NCBI GenBank assembly: GCA_003525885.1
Contig: DQIG01000015.1
Span: forward strand, 1 to 21,481
Origin: Stenotrophomonas sp.
GTDB lineage: Bacteria > Pseudomonadota > Gammaproteobacteria > Xanthomonadales > Xanthomonadaceae
DNA: 21,481 nt
Direction of reading: 5' to 3'
A program made the position numbers and the translations under genes. Shown here piece by piece: positions 13,440 to 21,350 of this stretch (positions are counted from its first letter, which is position 1; each line of letters begins with the position of its first letter). The notes beneath the pieces are model-generated. The model was not told the origin of the DNA. It searched no databases and saw only the letters and a program-made list of their open reading frames with translations.

Positions 13440-15029
13440 TCAGGGCTGGGCAGTCTGCAGGCTGTAGCTGGTGGTGGCGGTGAACACCGCACCGTCAGGC
13501 TGGGTGGAGCGCACCTCGACCTTGTGGCCGCCCACCGCCAGATCGGTTGGCAGCGCGCCACGCCACAGGTGCGGCGACGCAGTGGCCTCCGGCGAGCGGT
13601 CGTAGCCTCGCAGACCGTCAGCCAGATCGTCGGCCACGTTCTCCACCATCAGGCGAGGGTCGGGCTGGCTGACCTGCTTCATCGGCAGCCATGCGCCGCC
13701 ATCAACGCGGTACTCGACCACGCTGGCATCCTCGCCCATGTAGACGTTGGCATAGATGCCCCATGCCGGGTAGGCCCCCTGGCGCAGCACCTTGGGGGCA
13801 TGCAGGCCGATCTGCTCGCTGGCCGGCTTGCCTGCCACCCGGTACTGCAGTCGATAGCTGCCGTTGCCGGCCACATCGAGCAGCGCATAGCCCTTCGGCG
13901 TGCCATCGCTCATGGTGCTGTCCGGCACCCCTGCGGCATTCTTCACCCCCGACCAGAACGCACCGCAGTTGGCACCGACGTTGTACTCGTGCAGCGGCTT
14001 GTCGCCGTTCCAGCCGTCGGCCTTGCCGTGGTAGACGTGCTGCTGGGTGTGGCTGTGGCCGCTGAGCACCAGCACGTTGCGGAAGTCCTTCAGCAGGTCG
14101 AACAGGCGCTGGCGGTCTGCATGGCGGAAGGTCTCGCGCCCCGGTGCCGCGTCGAACAGCGGGATGTGCATGCCCAGCACCAGCAGGCGGTCCTTGGGCA
14201 GGCCCTTCAGGTAGCTGGCAAGGAAGGCGAACTGGTCTTCGCGCAGGCCACCGACGTACTTCGGCTTGGCCTTGGGGTCGTACACCACGTCATCCAGGAA
14301 CACGAAACTGGCGCCGCCCTCTTCCACCGCGTAGGTGTCCGGGCCGTAGATGTTGCGCCAGCTGTCCAGCGAATGGTCGTCGCTGGCCGCATCGAAATCG
14401 AGGTCGTGGTTGCCCGGCACATGGAACCACGGCACGCCCAGCGACGTGGTGACCTTGTTGATTGCCGGATACAGGGTCAGATCGTCGTTGACGATGTCAC
14501 CCAGGGTGGTGCCCATGCGCGCCCTGGTCTGGCCAACCAGCGGTGCCACGATCGACTGCTGGTAGTAGCCGATGTCCTTCAGGCTGGCGGTCTGCGAATC
14601 GGTGAATACCAGCATCTGGAAGCCGCGGCGGCTGTCATGGCGATCCGACTGCAGGGCGAAATCCCAGTTGCGGGTGACATCGCTGGTGGCGGCGATGCCG
14701 CCGTACTTCAGCGCCGGCGAGCCGTTCGGGCGGTAATGGCGCCAGAACGAAGGCAGGCCATCGACCGCCTTCGGGAACGAATACGCATCGGGCTTGATCA
14801 CGAACACGGTCTGGCCATCGCGCACTGGCAGGCTGTAGCTGCCGTCCGCGGCGGTCTTGACGATGGCCTCTCCGTTGGAGACCTGTACCCCGGCCAGGCC
14901 CGGATCGGTCGCGCCGCGCCCCGGCCGGCCGTCGCGCTCCAGATAGACCTTGCCGCTGACCACGGTGTCTGCGGCCCAGGCCGGTGAGGTCAGCAACAGG
15001 CAGCACAGCCACGCGGCAGGCAGTTTCAT
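13440..15029 (-). CDS. Secreted calcineurin-like metallophosphoesterase
   Basis: A 529-residue exported protein with a Sec signal peptide (cleavage likely after AWA, residue 19). An N-terminal beta-sandwich resembling a carboxypeptidase regulatory-like fold (about 22-125) is followed by the metallophosphatase core and a C-terminal beta domain (about 345-529) of the MetallophosC type. Metal and catalytic motifs: D144 (TDSQ), G177-D178 (GDIVND), GNHD (206-209), H288 (GMH) and GHSH (324-327). The first motif has Q in place of the usual H two residues after the aspartate. The enzyme would hydrolyse a phosphomonoester or diester in the periplasm; the substrate is unknown. The ATG at 15029 was chosen because the signal peptide begins there; the longer frame would run into the SMAG repeat. 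A possible -10 element TACAAT lies at 15057-15062. It is followed by the 94-residue unknown gene. Confidence 0.88.
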   Translation of the reverse strand: MKLPAAWLCCLLLTSPAWAADTVVSGKVYLERDGRPGRGATDPGLAGVQVSNGEAIVKTAADGSYSLPVRDGQTVFVIKPDAYSFPKAVDGLPSFWRHYRPNGSPALKYGGIAATSDVTRNWDFALQSDRHDSRRGFQMLVFTDSQTASLKDIGYYQQSIVAPLVGQTRARMGTTLGDIVNDDLTLYPAINKVTTSLGVPWFHVPGNHDLDFDAASDDHSLDSWRNIYGPDTYAVEEGGASFVFLDDVVYDPKAKPKYVGGLREDQFAFLASYLKGLPKDRLLVLGMHIPLFDAAPGRETFRHADRQRLFDLLKDFRNVLVLSGHSHTQQHVYHGKADGWNGDKPLHEYNVGANCGAFWSGVKNAAGVPDSTMSDGTPKGYALLDVAGNGSYRLQYRVAGKPASEQIGLHAPKVLRQGAYPAWGIYANVYMGEDASVVEYRVDGGAWLPMKQVSQPDPRLMVENVADDLADGLRGYDRSPEATASPHLWRGALPTDLAVGGHKVEVRSTQPDGAVFTATTSYSLQTAQP

Positions 15030-15056
15030 GGGCGGTCCGGGAAAGAAAGACCGCCT

Positions 15057-15062
15057 ATTGTA
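15057..15062 (-). promoter_or_regulatory. Possible -10 element of the phosphoesterase gene
   Basis: TACAAT on the minus strand matches the TATAAT consensus at five of six positions and lies 27 nt before the start codon, in the only gap upstream of this gene. I see no good -35 at the right distance, so the call is tentative. Confidence 0.35.
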
Positions 15063-15102
15063 GATTCCGTTGATGACATCGCGCACGCGGTAGCGCATTG
15101 CC

Positions 15103-15178
15103 GGTAGTGCCGGCCGCTGGCCGGCAGCCCCATGATCGTCGGGCATCTAGGGCTTGCCGGCCAGCGGCCGGCACTACC
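15103..15178. repeat. SMAG-type repeat pair behind the his operon
   Basis: Two 24-bp GTAG hairpins in inverted orientation: 15103-15126 (GGTAGTGCCGGCC folding back with GGCCGGCA) and its exact reverse complement at 15155-15178 (ending GGCCGGCACTACC). Twenty-eight bases separate them, so the whole block can also fold as one long stem. It begins 5 nt beyond the hisIE stop codon and is the most likely 3' end of the his transcript. It also separates that operon from the phosphoesterase gene. Confidence 0.9.
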
Positions 15179-15183
15179 GCAGC

Positions 15184-15804
15184 TCAACGATGGCGCTTTT
15201 CCAGCACCGCCCGCGCATCATCCAGCGACAGCCCGCGCGCGCGCAGCAGCACCAGCAGGTGGTACAGCAGGTCCGAGGCCTCGCCCAGCAACGCCTCGTC
15301 ATCCTGCGCCACCGCTGCCAGGGCGGTCTCCACACCCTCCTCGCCCACCTTCTGCGCGATGCGGCGGATACCGCCCTCGAACAGGCTGGTCGTATAGCTG
15401 CCCGGCGGACGCTGCGCCTCGCGCATCGCCACCAGCTGGCCCAGCCCGCCCAGGAAGTCCTTCGGCGCTTGGTCGAAACAGCTCTCAGCACCGGTGTGGC
15501 AGGTCGGCCCCGCCGGGCGTGCCATCACCAGCAGCGTATCGGCATCGCAGTCGACCCTGATCGACTGCACCACCAGCACGTTGCCGGACTGCTCACCCTT
15601 GGTCCACAACCGTTGCTTGCTGCGGCTGAAGAAGGTCATGTGGCCGATGGCCAACGTGGCCGCCAGCGACTCTGCGCTGACATAGCCCAGCATCAGCACC
15701 TGCAGGGTATCGGTATCCTGCCCCCCCGCCGGCAGCAGGCCGTCACCCTTGGCCCAGTCCAGCGCCTGCAATGCGTCCAACGACGGCCTGACTTCAATAG
15801 ACAT
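15184..15804 (-). CDS. hisIE: HisIE, phosphoribosyl-AMP cyclohydrolase / phosphoribosyl-ATP pyrophosphatase
   Basis: A 206-residue bifunctional enzyme for steps 2 and 3 of histidine synthesis: removal of pyrophosphate from PR-ATP and ring opening of PR-AMP. The N-terminal HisI domain (about 1-115) has FSRSKQRLWTKGEQSGN (59-75), the magnesium-binding DCDAD (85-89) and zinc cysteines C86, C102 and C109. The C-terminal HisE domain (about 120-206) has GSYTTSLFEGG and the helix KVGEEGVETALAA (152-164) that holds the metal-binding glutamates. The fusion is normal for gammaproteobacteria. Its ATG lies inside hisF, overlapping the hisF end by 11 bp, so translation is coupled. It is the last gene of the operon, followed at once by a SMAG palindrome pair. 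Confidence 0.97.
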   Translation of the reverse strand: MSIEVRPSLDALQALDWAKGDGLLPAGGQDTDTLQVLMLGYVSAESLAATLAIGHMTFFSRSKQRLWTKGEQSGNVLVVQSIRVDCDADTLLVMARPAGPTCHTGAESCFDQAPKDFLGGLGQLVAMREAQRPPGSYTTSLFEGGIRRIAQKVGEEGVETALAAVAQDDEALLGEASDLLYHLLVLLRARGLSLDDARAVLEKRHR

Positions 15805-16570
15805 CCCGCACCTCGATCTGCTGTCCGCGCAGGTAGCGCTTCAATTCTGGAATGGCGATGGCGCCGCTGTGGAACACGCTGGCGGCCAGCGCGCCGTCGA
15901 CGTCAGCCTGGTCGAAGGCTTCGGCGAAGTGCTCCATCGCACCGGCACCGCCAGAGGCGATCAACGGTACCTGGCACAGTGCCCGTGCCTGTTGCAGCTG
16001 CACGACATCGTAGCCACGCCGCACGCCATCGCTGTCCATGCAGTTCAGCACGATCTCACCGGCGCCCCGCCGTTGCGCCTCGACAATCCAGTCCAGGGTG
16101 CACAGTGGCACCGCCTGGGTCTTGTCCGGGTCTCCGCTGAAACGGCGCACCCGCCACTGGCCATCCGCTTCGCGCACCGAATCGACACCGACCACCACGC
16201 ATTGCACGCCGAACTCGTCGGCCAGTTCAGTGATCAGTTCGGGACGGCCCAGCGCGGGCGAGTTGATCGACACCTTGTCGGCGCCAGCGAACAACACGCG
16301 ACGCGCGGTTTCCACGCTGTCGATGCCACCGGCCACGCAGAACGGAATGTCGATCAGCCGCGCGATGCGCTCGATCCAGGCAACGTCGACCGAACGCGCC
16401 TCGGGGCTGGCGCCGATGTCATAGAACACCAGCTCGTCCGCCCCCTGGTCGCGATAGCGCTGCGCCAACTCGGCGATGTCGCCCATGTCGACGTGGTCGC
16501 GGAAGCGCACGCCCTTGACCACGCGGCCATCGCGCACGTCCAGGCAGGGAATGATGCGGCGGCTCAACAT
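15794..16570 (-). CDS. hisF: HisF, imidazole glycerol phosphate synthase cyclase subunit
   Basis: A 258-residue (beta-alpha)8 barrel that uses ammonia from HisH to turn PRFAR into imidazole glycerol phosphate and AICAR. The two catalytic aspartates are D11 (RIIPCLDVRDG) and D130 (VVVGVDSV), at the positions known for the family. Phosphate-binding loops include AGGIDS (80-85), and INCMD-like (VLNCMDSDG) and ASGGAGAMEHF segments follow. The start at 16570 overlaps the end of hisA by 7 bp; the frame is open further upstream but only MLSRRIIPCLDV is the family N-terminus. HisF forms a 1:1 complex with HisH, encoded two genes upstream. Confidence 0.97.
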   Translation of the reverse strand: MLSRRIIPCLDVRDGRVVKGVRFRDHVDMGDIAELAQRYRDQGADELVFYDIGASPEARSVDVAWIERIARLIDIPFCVAGGIDSVETARRVLFAGADKVSINSPALGRPELITELADEFGVQCVVVGVDSVREADGQWRVRRFSGDPDKTQAVPLCTLDWIVEAQRRGAGEIVLNCMDSDGVRRGYDVVQLQQARALCQVPLIASGGAGAMEHFAEAFDQADVDGALAASVFHSGAIAIPELKRYLRGQQIEVRDVY

Positions 16571-17298
16571 GCCAGCGCCTCCGCCAGGTCCATGCGCTGC
16601 TCCAGCAGTGCCTTGCCGAGAATCGCACCGCCACAGCCCGCGGCACGCGCCTCGGCCACATCGGCCACGTGACGGATGCCTCCGGACGCCTGTACCGCCA
16701 CACCCGGCAACAGGCCTGACAGGTGCTGGTAGAGGCTGATGTTGGGCCCGGCCAGCATGCCGTCGCGGGCGATGTCGGTGCACAGCAGGTGGCGCATGCC
16801 GGCACGTGCGTAGCGCTGGGCCAGCTCCTCCAGGGTCACCCCGGCGTTCTCGGTCCAACCGTGCACCGGCAGTTGCCACTGCCCCTGTGCGTCCTGGCGC
16901 GCGTCCAGCGCAATCGTGATGCGATCGGCGCCGAATTCCTCCAGCCAGCCGACCACCTCATCGGGACGGCGCACCGCCAGCGAGCCTACCACTACGCGGC
17001 TGGCGCCAGCATCGAGGATGCGCGCCACATCGTCGCGGCCGCGCACGCCACCGCCAGTCTGCACCTGCAGCGGCGTCTGCGCGCGGATCGCCGCCAGCAG
17101 CGGTGCCAGGGTGTAGCCACCGGCGCGTGCCGCGTCCAGGTCGACCAGATGCATCCACTGCGCGCCCTGCGCAGCAAAGGCCTGCGCGCGCGGCAAAGGA
17201 TCATCGCCATAGGAGGTTTCCTGCGCGTAGTCGCCCTGGCGCAGCCGCACCACGCGGCCATCGCGGATATCCAGCGCGGGGTAGACGATGAAACTCAT
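16564..17298 (-). CDS. hisA: HisA, ProFAR isomerase
   Basis: A 244-residue (beta-alpha)8 barrel catalysing the Amadori rearrangement of ProFAR to PRFAR, the step just before HisH/HisF. Catalytic aspartates are D10 (YPALDIRDG) and D175 (TDIARDGM). Phosphate loops are QTGGGVR (80-86) and QASGGIRH near residue 215. It overlaps the hisH end by 4 bp (ATGA) and hisF by 7 bp. Length and motifs are standard. Confidence 0.97.
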   Translation of the reverse strand: MSFIVYPALDIRDGRVVRLRQGDYAQETSYGDDPLPRAQAFAAQGAQWMHLVDLDAARAGGYTLAPLLAAIRAQTPLQVQTGGGVRGRDDVARILDAGASRVVVGSLAVRRPDEVVGWLEEFGADRITIALDARQDAQGQWQLPVHGWTENAGVTLEELAQRYARAGMRHLLCTDIARDGMLAGPNISLYQHLSGLLPGVAVQASGGIRHVADVAEARAAGCGGAILGKALLEQRMDLAEALAC

Positions 17299-17897
17299 GC
17301 AGCGGTGCCCTCGAGGAAATTGCGAAGCATCAGCGAGCCAGTCTCGCCGGAGCGCTCGGGGTGGAACTGTGCGCCGTAGTAACGCCCCTGCTCCACCACG
17401 GCGGTGAACAGGCCGCCGTGGTCACAGGCAGCGACGGTGTGGGTATTGAGTGGCGCCGCGTAGCTGTGCACGAAGTAGGCGCTGGCGCGCTCCGGCACGC
17501 CGCGCAGCAGCAGCGATTCACGCAGCGGCAACAGGCGGTTCCAGCCCATGTGCGGCACGCGGATGCCGCAGGCCGGGACCAGCTTGCGCACCACGCCGGG
17601 AATCAGCCCCAGTGTCTCCACACCCGCTTCCTCGGAGCGTTCGAACAACAGCTGCATGCCGAGGCAGATGCCCATCAGTGGCACCTCCAGTCGCTGCAGC
17701 GGTTCCACCAGGCCTTGCGCGTGCAGGCGCTGCATGCCGGGACCGGCGGCGCCGACGCCGGGCAGGATCACCCGCTGCGCACCGACCAGGCCGTCCGCAT
17801 CGCGCACCAGCCGCACCGTCACGCCCAGGCGCTCCAATGCGTAGCGCACCGAGCCCAGGTTGGCGCCGCCGGCATCGATCAGCGCAACGTCGCTCAC
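17295..17897 (-). CDS. hisH: HisH, imidazole glycerol phosphate synthase glutaminase subunit
   Basis: A 200-residue class I glutamine amidotransferase that makes ammonia for HisF. The triad is C78 (MGICLGMQLLF), H179 and E181 (AQFHPERSG). The oxyanion region PGVGAAGPGM (46-55) and the PHMGWN segment (115-120) that touches HisF are present. It overlaps hisB upstream and hisA downstream by 4 bp each. Standard in length and motifs. Confidence 0.97.
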   Translation of the reverse strand: MSDVALIDAGGANLGSVRYALERLGVTVRLVRDADGLVGAQRVILPGVGAAGPGMQRLHAQGLVEPLQRLEVPLMGICLGMQLLFERSEEAGVETLGLIPGVVRKLVPACGIRVPHMGWNRLLPLRESLLLRGVPERASAYFVHSYAAPLNTHTVAACDHGGLFTAVVEQGRYYGAQFHPERSGETGSLMLRNFLEGTAA

Positions 17898-18967
17898 AAC
17901 GCCCCCTTGGTGGAAGGCAGCGCCGTGCCTTGCCGGGCCAGCGCAGGACGCAGTGCACGCGCCAGCGCCTTGAAGCAGGCCTCCACCTTATGGTGATCGT
18001 TGTCGCCACGCACCTGCAGGTTGAGGTTCAGGCCGCTGGCATCGCACAGCGAGCGGAAGAAATGCGGCACCAGCTCGGTCGGCATGTCGCCCACGCGCTC
18101 GCGCTTGAACTCGCCCTCGAACACAAAGTAGGGGCGGCCGCTGAAATCCAGTGCGGCGCTGGCCAGCGTCTCGTCCATCGGCAGGGTGAAGCCGTAGCGG
18201 CCAATGCCGCGCTTGTCGCCCAGCGCCTCGCGCAGGGCCTGGCCCAGGGCCAGCCCGGTGTCCTCGATGGTGTGGTGCTCGTCGATGTGCAGGTCACCCT
18301 CGGCCCGGATGTCCAGTGCGAAGCCGCCATGTTTGCCGATCTGTTCCAGCATGTGGTCGAAGAACGGCAGCCCGGTGGAGATGCGCGCATCGCCCGCACG
18401 ATCCAGGTCCAGTTCGACGCGGATCTTCGTTTCTTTCGTGTTGCGCTGGACCACTGCGGTGCGCGGCGCGTCGGCCAATGCGTGGGCGATGCCCGGCCAG
18501 TCCCATTCGCCACCAAACTGCTCGGTACGCAGCTGGAAGCCACGGATGTTGAGGTTGTCGGCGAACTGCAGGTCGGTGATGCGGTCCCCCACCATGCCCG
18601 AACGCGCCCAGTCGATGCTGCGGTCCTGCAGGTAGGCGGTCATCAGGCCGATGCCCGGTTTGCGGGTCGGCGCGTTGTCCTGCGGCCAGCTGCAATCGAT
18701 CAGCACGTCACGGAAGGTGATGCCCTGGCTCTCGAAGATCTGCAGCATCAGCTCGTTGGGGCCATCGAAGCTGGCACGCGGGTAGCTGTCGCTGCCCAGG
18801 CCATCCTGGTTGGTGACGATCACGAACTGGTAGCCGGCATCCCGCAGTTTCAGCAGCGCCGGGATCACCTGCGGCACGAAGCGCAGCTTCTCGTAGGCGT
18901 CGATCTGGAAGTCCGCCGGCTCCTCGATGAGAGTGCCGTCGCGGTCGATGAACAGGATCGGGGTCAT
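17894..18967 (-). CDS. hisB: HisB, histidinol-phosphatase / imidazoleglycerol-phosphate dehydratase
   Basis: A 357-residue bifunctional enzyme for steps 6 and 8. The N-terminal HAD phosphatase (about 1-165) has the nucleophile and acid pair D8 and D10 (FIDRDGTL), T52, K103 and D128 (MVGDRITD). The C-terminal dehydratase (about 168-357) has FFDHMLEQIGKH (202-213), DEHHTIED (229-236) and NDHHKVEA (323-330), which bind two manganese ions. In E. coli HisB the phosphatase domain holds a structural zinc with a C-x-H-x5-C-x-C pattern before the RKP motif. Here the matching segment is CSWPQDNAPTRKP, with only one cysteine (C92) and a one-residue deletion, so the zinc site appears absent. ATGA overlaps join it to hisC and hisH. 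Assignment is certain. Confidence 0.97.
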   Translation of the reverse strand: MTPILFIDRDGTLIEEPADFQIDAYEKLRFVPQVIPALLKLRDAGYQFVIVTNQDGLGSDSYPRASFDGPNELMLQIFESQGITFRDVLIDCSWPQDNAPTRKPGIGLMTAYLQDRSIDWARSGMVGDRITDLQFADNLNIRGFQLRTEQFGGEWDWPGIAHALADAPRTAVVQRNTKETKIRVELDLDRAGDARISTGLPFFDHMLEQIGKHGGFALDIRAEGDLHIDEHHTIEDTGLALGQALREALGDKRGIGRYGFTLPMDETLASAALDFSGRPYFVFEGEFKRERVGDMPTELVPHFFRSLCDASGLNLNLQVRGDNDHHKVEACFKALARALRPALARQGTALPSTKGAL

Positions 18968-20058
18968 GCTGCGGCCCTCCGCGCCGACAGGGCCGCAAGC
19001 ACGCGGTCATTCTCTTCGGGGCTGCCGACGCTGATGCGCAGCGCATCACCCAGCTGCGGTGCGGCGCGCTGGTCGCGCACCACCACGCCTGCAGCCAGCA
19101 GCGTGTCGAACGCGGCCTGGGCATCGGCGAAGCGGACCAGCAGGTAATTGCCGGACGAGCGGTACACGCGACGAACGCCGGGCAGGCCCGGCAGCGCCGC
19201 GAACAGGCGTTCGCGCTCGGCGATGACCGTGGCCGCGCGCTCGGCGGTGCGTGCCAGCGCGGCCGGCTGCAGCGCCTGCACGGCCAGTTCCGCACACGGC
19301 GTCGGCACCGGATACGGCGCCTGGCAGCGGCGCAGCACGGCAATCAGCTCCGGGGCCGCGATCAGGGTGCCGATGCGCGCGGCGGCAAGAGCGTGCGCCT
19401 TCGACAGCGTGCGCAGGACCGCAAGGTTGGCGTGCGCGTCCAGCAGCGTGGTCGCCGACGGACGCTGCGCGTATTCGACATACGCTTCGTCCACCACCAC
19501 CAGCGCCTGCCCGCGCAGCGCAAGCGCCACACGCTCAACCTCGTCCAGGGCGATATCACTACCGGCCGGGTTCGACGGTGCGCACAGGAACACCAGCGTG
19601 GCATTGCGCGCCTTGGCGGTGTCGATCACCGCATCCAGATCGGCGCGCAGGCCGTCCTCGCTGTCCACCAGCGGCACTTCAATCAATGCGGCCCCCTGCA
19701 GGCGTGCGCAGACGGCGTACATGCCGAACACCGGAGGCGTGACCAGTACGCCATCACGACCCGGCACGCACAGCGCGCGTACCAGCAGATCAATGGCTTC
19801 GTCGCTACCGCGACCGATCAGCAGCTGCTGTGGCGTCACGCCGTACAGCGCCGCCAGTCCTTCGCGCAGCGCGGGCGGTTGCGGCTCCGGATAGCGCCGG
19901 CTGCTGCCTGCGGCATCAGCGGGATTGGCCCAGGCCGATTCGTTGGCGTTCAACCAGACCTCACCCTGCACCGCCGCACTGCGCGCCGAACTGTAGCCGG
20001 CGAAGGCCCGCAGATCCGGACGCACCAGTGCCAGCACATCATCGATAGCCGCGCTCAT
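18964..20058 (-). CDS. hisC: HisC, histidinol-phosphate aminotransferase
   Basis: A 364-residue fold-type I PLP enzyme that converts imidazole acetol phosphate to histidinol phosphate with glutamate as donor. PLP lysine K220 lies in RTLSKAHALA; N163 (APSNPAG), D190 and Y193 (VVDEAYVEY) also bind the cofactor. The N-terminal WLNANESAW (35-43) and the RRYPEP segment (54-59) are typical. The PLP-lysine region TLSKAHALAAARIGT differs from the commoner TLSKAFGLAGLRIGY pattern, which is a mild lineage variation. It overlaps hisD upstream and hisB downstream by 4 bp each. Confidence 0.97.
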   Translation of the reverse strand: MSAAIDDVLALVRPDLRAFAGYSSARSAAVQGEVWLNANESAWANPADAAGSSRRYPEPQPPALREGLAALYGVTPQQLLIGRGSDEAIDLLVRALCVPGRDGVLVTPPVFGMYAVCARLQGAALIEVPLVDSEDGLRADLDAVIDTAKARNATLVFLCAPSNPAGSDIALDEVERVALALRGQALVVVDEAYVEYAQRPSATTLLDAHANLAVLRTLSKAHALAAARIGTLIAAPELIAVLRRCQAPYPVPTPCAELAVQALQPAALARTAERAATVIAERERLFAALPGLPGVRRVYRSSGNYLLVRFADAQAAFDTLLAAGVVVRDQRAAPQLGDALRISVGSPEENDRVLAALSARRAAA

Positions 20059-21350
20059 GCTGCCACCTCCATGCGCACTGCGACCGCACGTTCATGTGCA
20101 TCCAGTCCTTCGGCGCTGGCGATGATGCGCGCGCAGCCGCCAATCGCTGCCAGGCCGGCGGCGCTGGCGCTCTGCACGCTGATCAGGTTCTGGAAGCTGG
20201 CCACGCTGACACCACTGTAGGCACGCGCGGCACCCGCAGTGGGCAGCACGTGGTTGGTGCCGCTGCAGTAGTCACCCAGTGCCTCGGGGGTGTAATCACC
20301 CAGGAACACCGAGCCTGCCGCCTGCACCTTGTCCAGCCACGCACGCGGATCACGCAACGCCAGGATCAGGTGCTCCGGCGCATAGCGGTTGCTGATCGTG
20401 AAGGCTTCGTCCAACGAATCGACCTGGATCAGCCGCGAGGCCGACAGCGCCTGGCGTGCGATCTGCTGGCGCGGCAGCAAGGCCACCTGGCGCTCGACTT
20501 CAGCCTCGACCGCCGCCAGCATCGCTGCATCGTCGGTCAGCATCAGCACCTGCGAATCCGGGCCGTGCTCGGCCTGCGACAGCAGGTCGGCGGCGACGAA
20601 CGCCGGATTGGCCCCAGCATCGGCAATCACCAGCACTTCGGAGGGACCGGCCGGCATGTCAATGGCGGCGGCGCCCTCCTGTGCGACCTGCTGCTTGGCT
20701 TCGGTGACAAAGCTGTTGCCGGGCCCGAACAGCTTGTCGCAGGCCGGAATGCTGGCAGTGCCATAGGCCATCGCGGCGATCGCCTGCGCGCCGCCCAGCT
20801 TGAATACACGCTGCACGCCGGTCAGCCGCGCGGCCACCAGCACCGCCGGATCCGCGCTGCCATCGGCGCGCGGCGGCGTGCACAGCACCACCTGCGGGCA
20901 GCCGGCCAGCTGCGCCGGAACACCCAGCATCAGCGCGGTGGACGGTAGCGGTGCGCTGCCCGCCGGCACATACAGGCCGACCCGGCCGATCGGGCGCAGC
21001 ATGCGTTCGCAGACCACGCCCGGCGCGGTTTCCACCGCATACCCCGTACCCATGCCGGCGGCGTGGAAGCGGGCGATGCGTTCGGCTGCTTCCACCATGG
21101 CCTGGCGCAGCTCGGCGGGGACGGCGGCTTCGGCCGCTGCGAACTCGGCTTCGCTCACTTCGAACGATGGCAGCTCGACACCATCGAAGCGTGCGGTGAT
21201 CGCACGCAGCGCGTCGTCGCCCTGTGCGCGCACCTGTGCAATCAGCGTTGCCACCGCGTCGCGGGTCTGCTGCGCCACGGTCTGCACCGGGCGGGTCAGC
21301 GCCGCGCTGCGCGCGGCCTCATCAAGTCGGGACCAGATCAGACGGTTCAT
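20055..21350 (-). CDS. hisD: HisD, histidinol dehydrogenase
   Basis: A 431-residue zinc enzyme that oxidises histidinol to histidine in two NAD-dependent steps. Zinc ligands Q259 and H262 ([12 protein letters not shown]), D360 and H419, and the catalytic pair E326-H327 (YAPEHLIL), all fall at the same numbers as in the E. coli enzyme. [11 protein letters not shown] (209-219) and [11 protein letters not shown] (231-241) are further signatures. The start at 21350 ([15 protein letters not shown]) was preferred to an in-frame start 31 codons upstream because the upstream part would overlap hisG and is not family-like. The ATG shares ATGA with the hisG stop. Confidence 0.97.

Noticed and set aside
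10676..13483. Long plus-strand frame (935 codons) across cutC, asparaginase and kinase genes
   Set aside because: It is antisense to four genes with clear motifs and start signals; composition is typical of a shadow frame.
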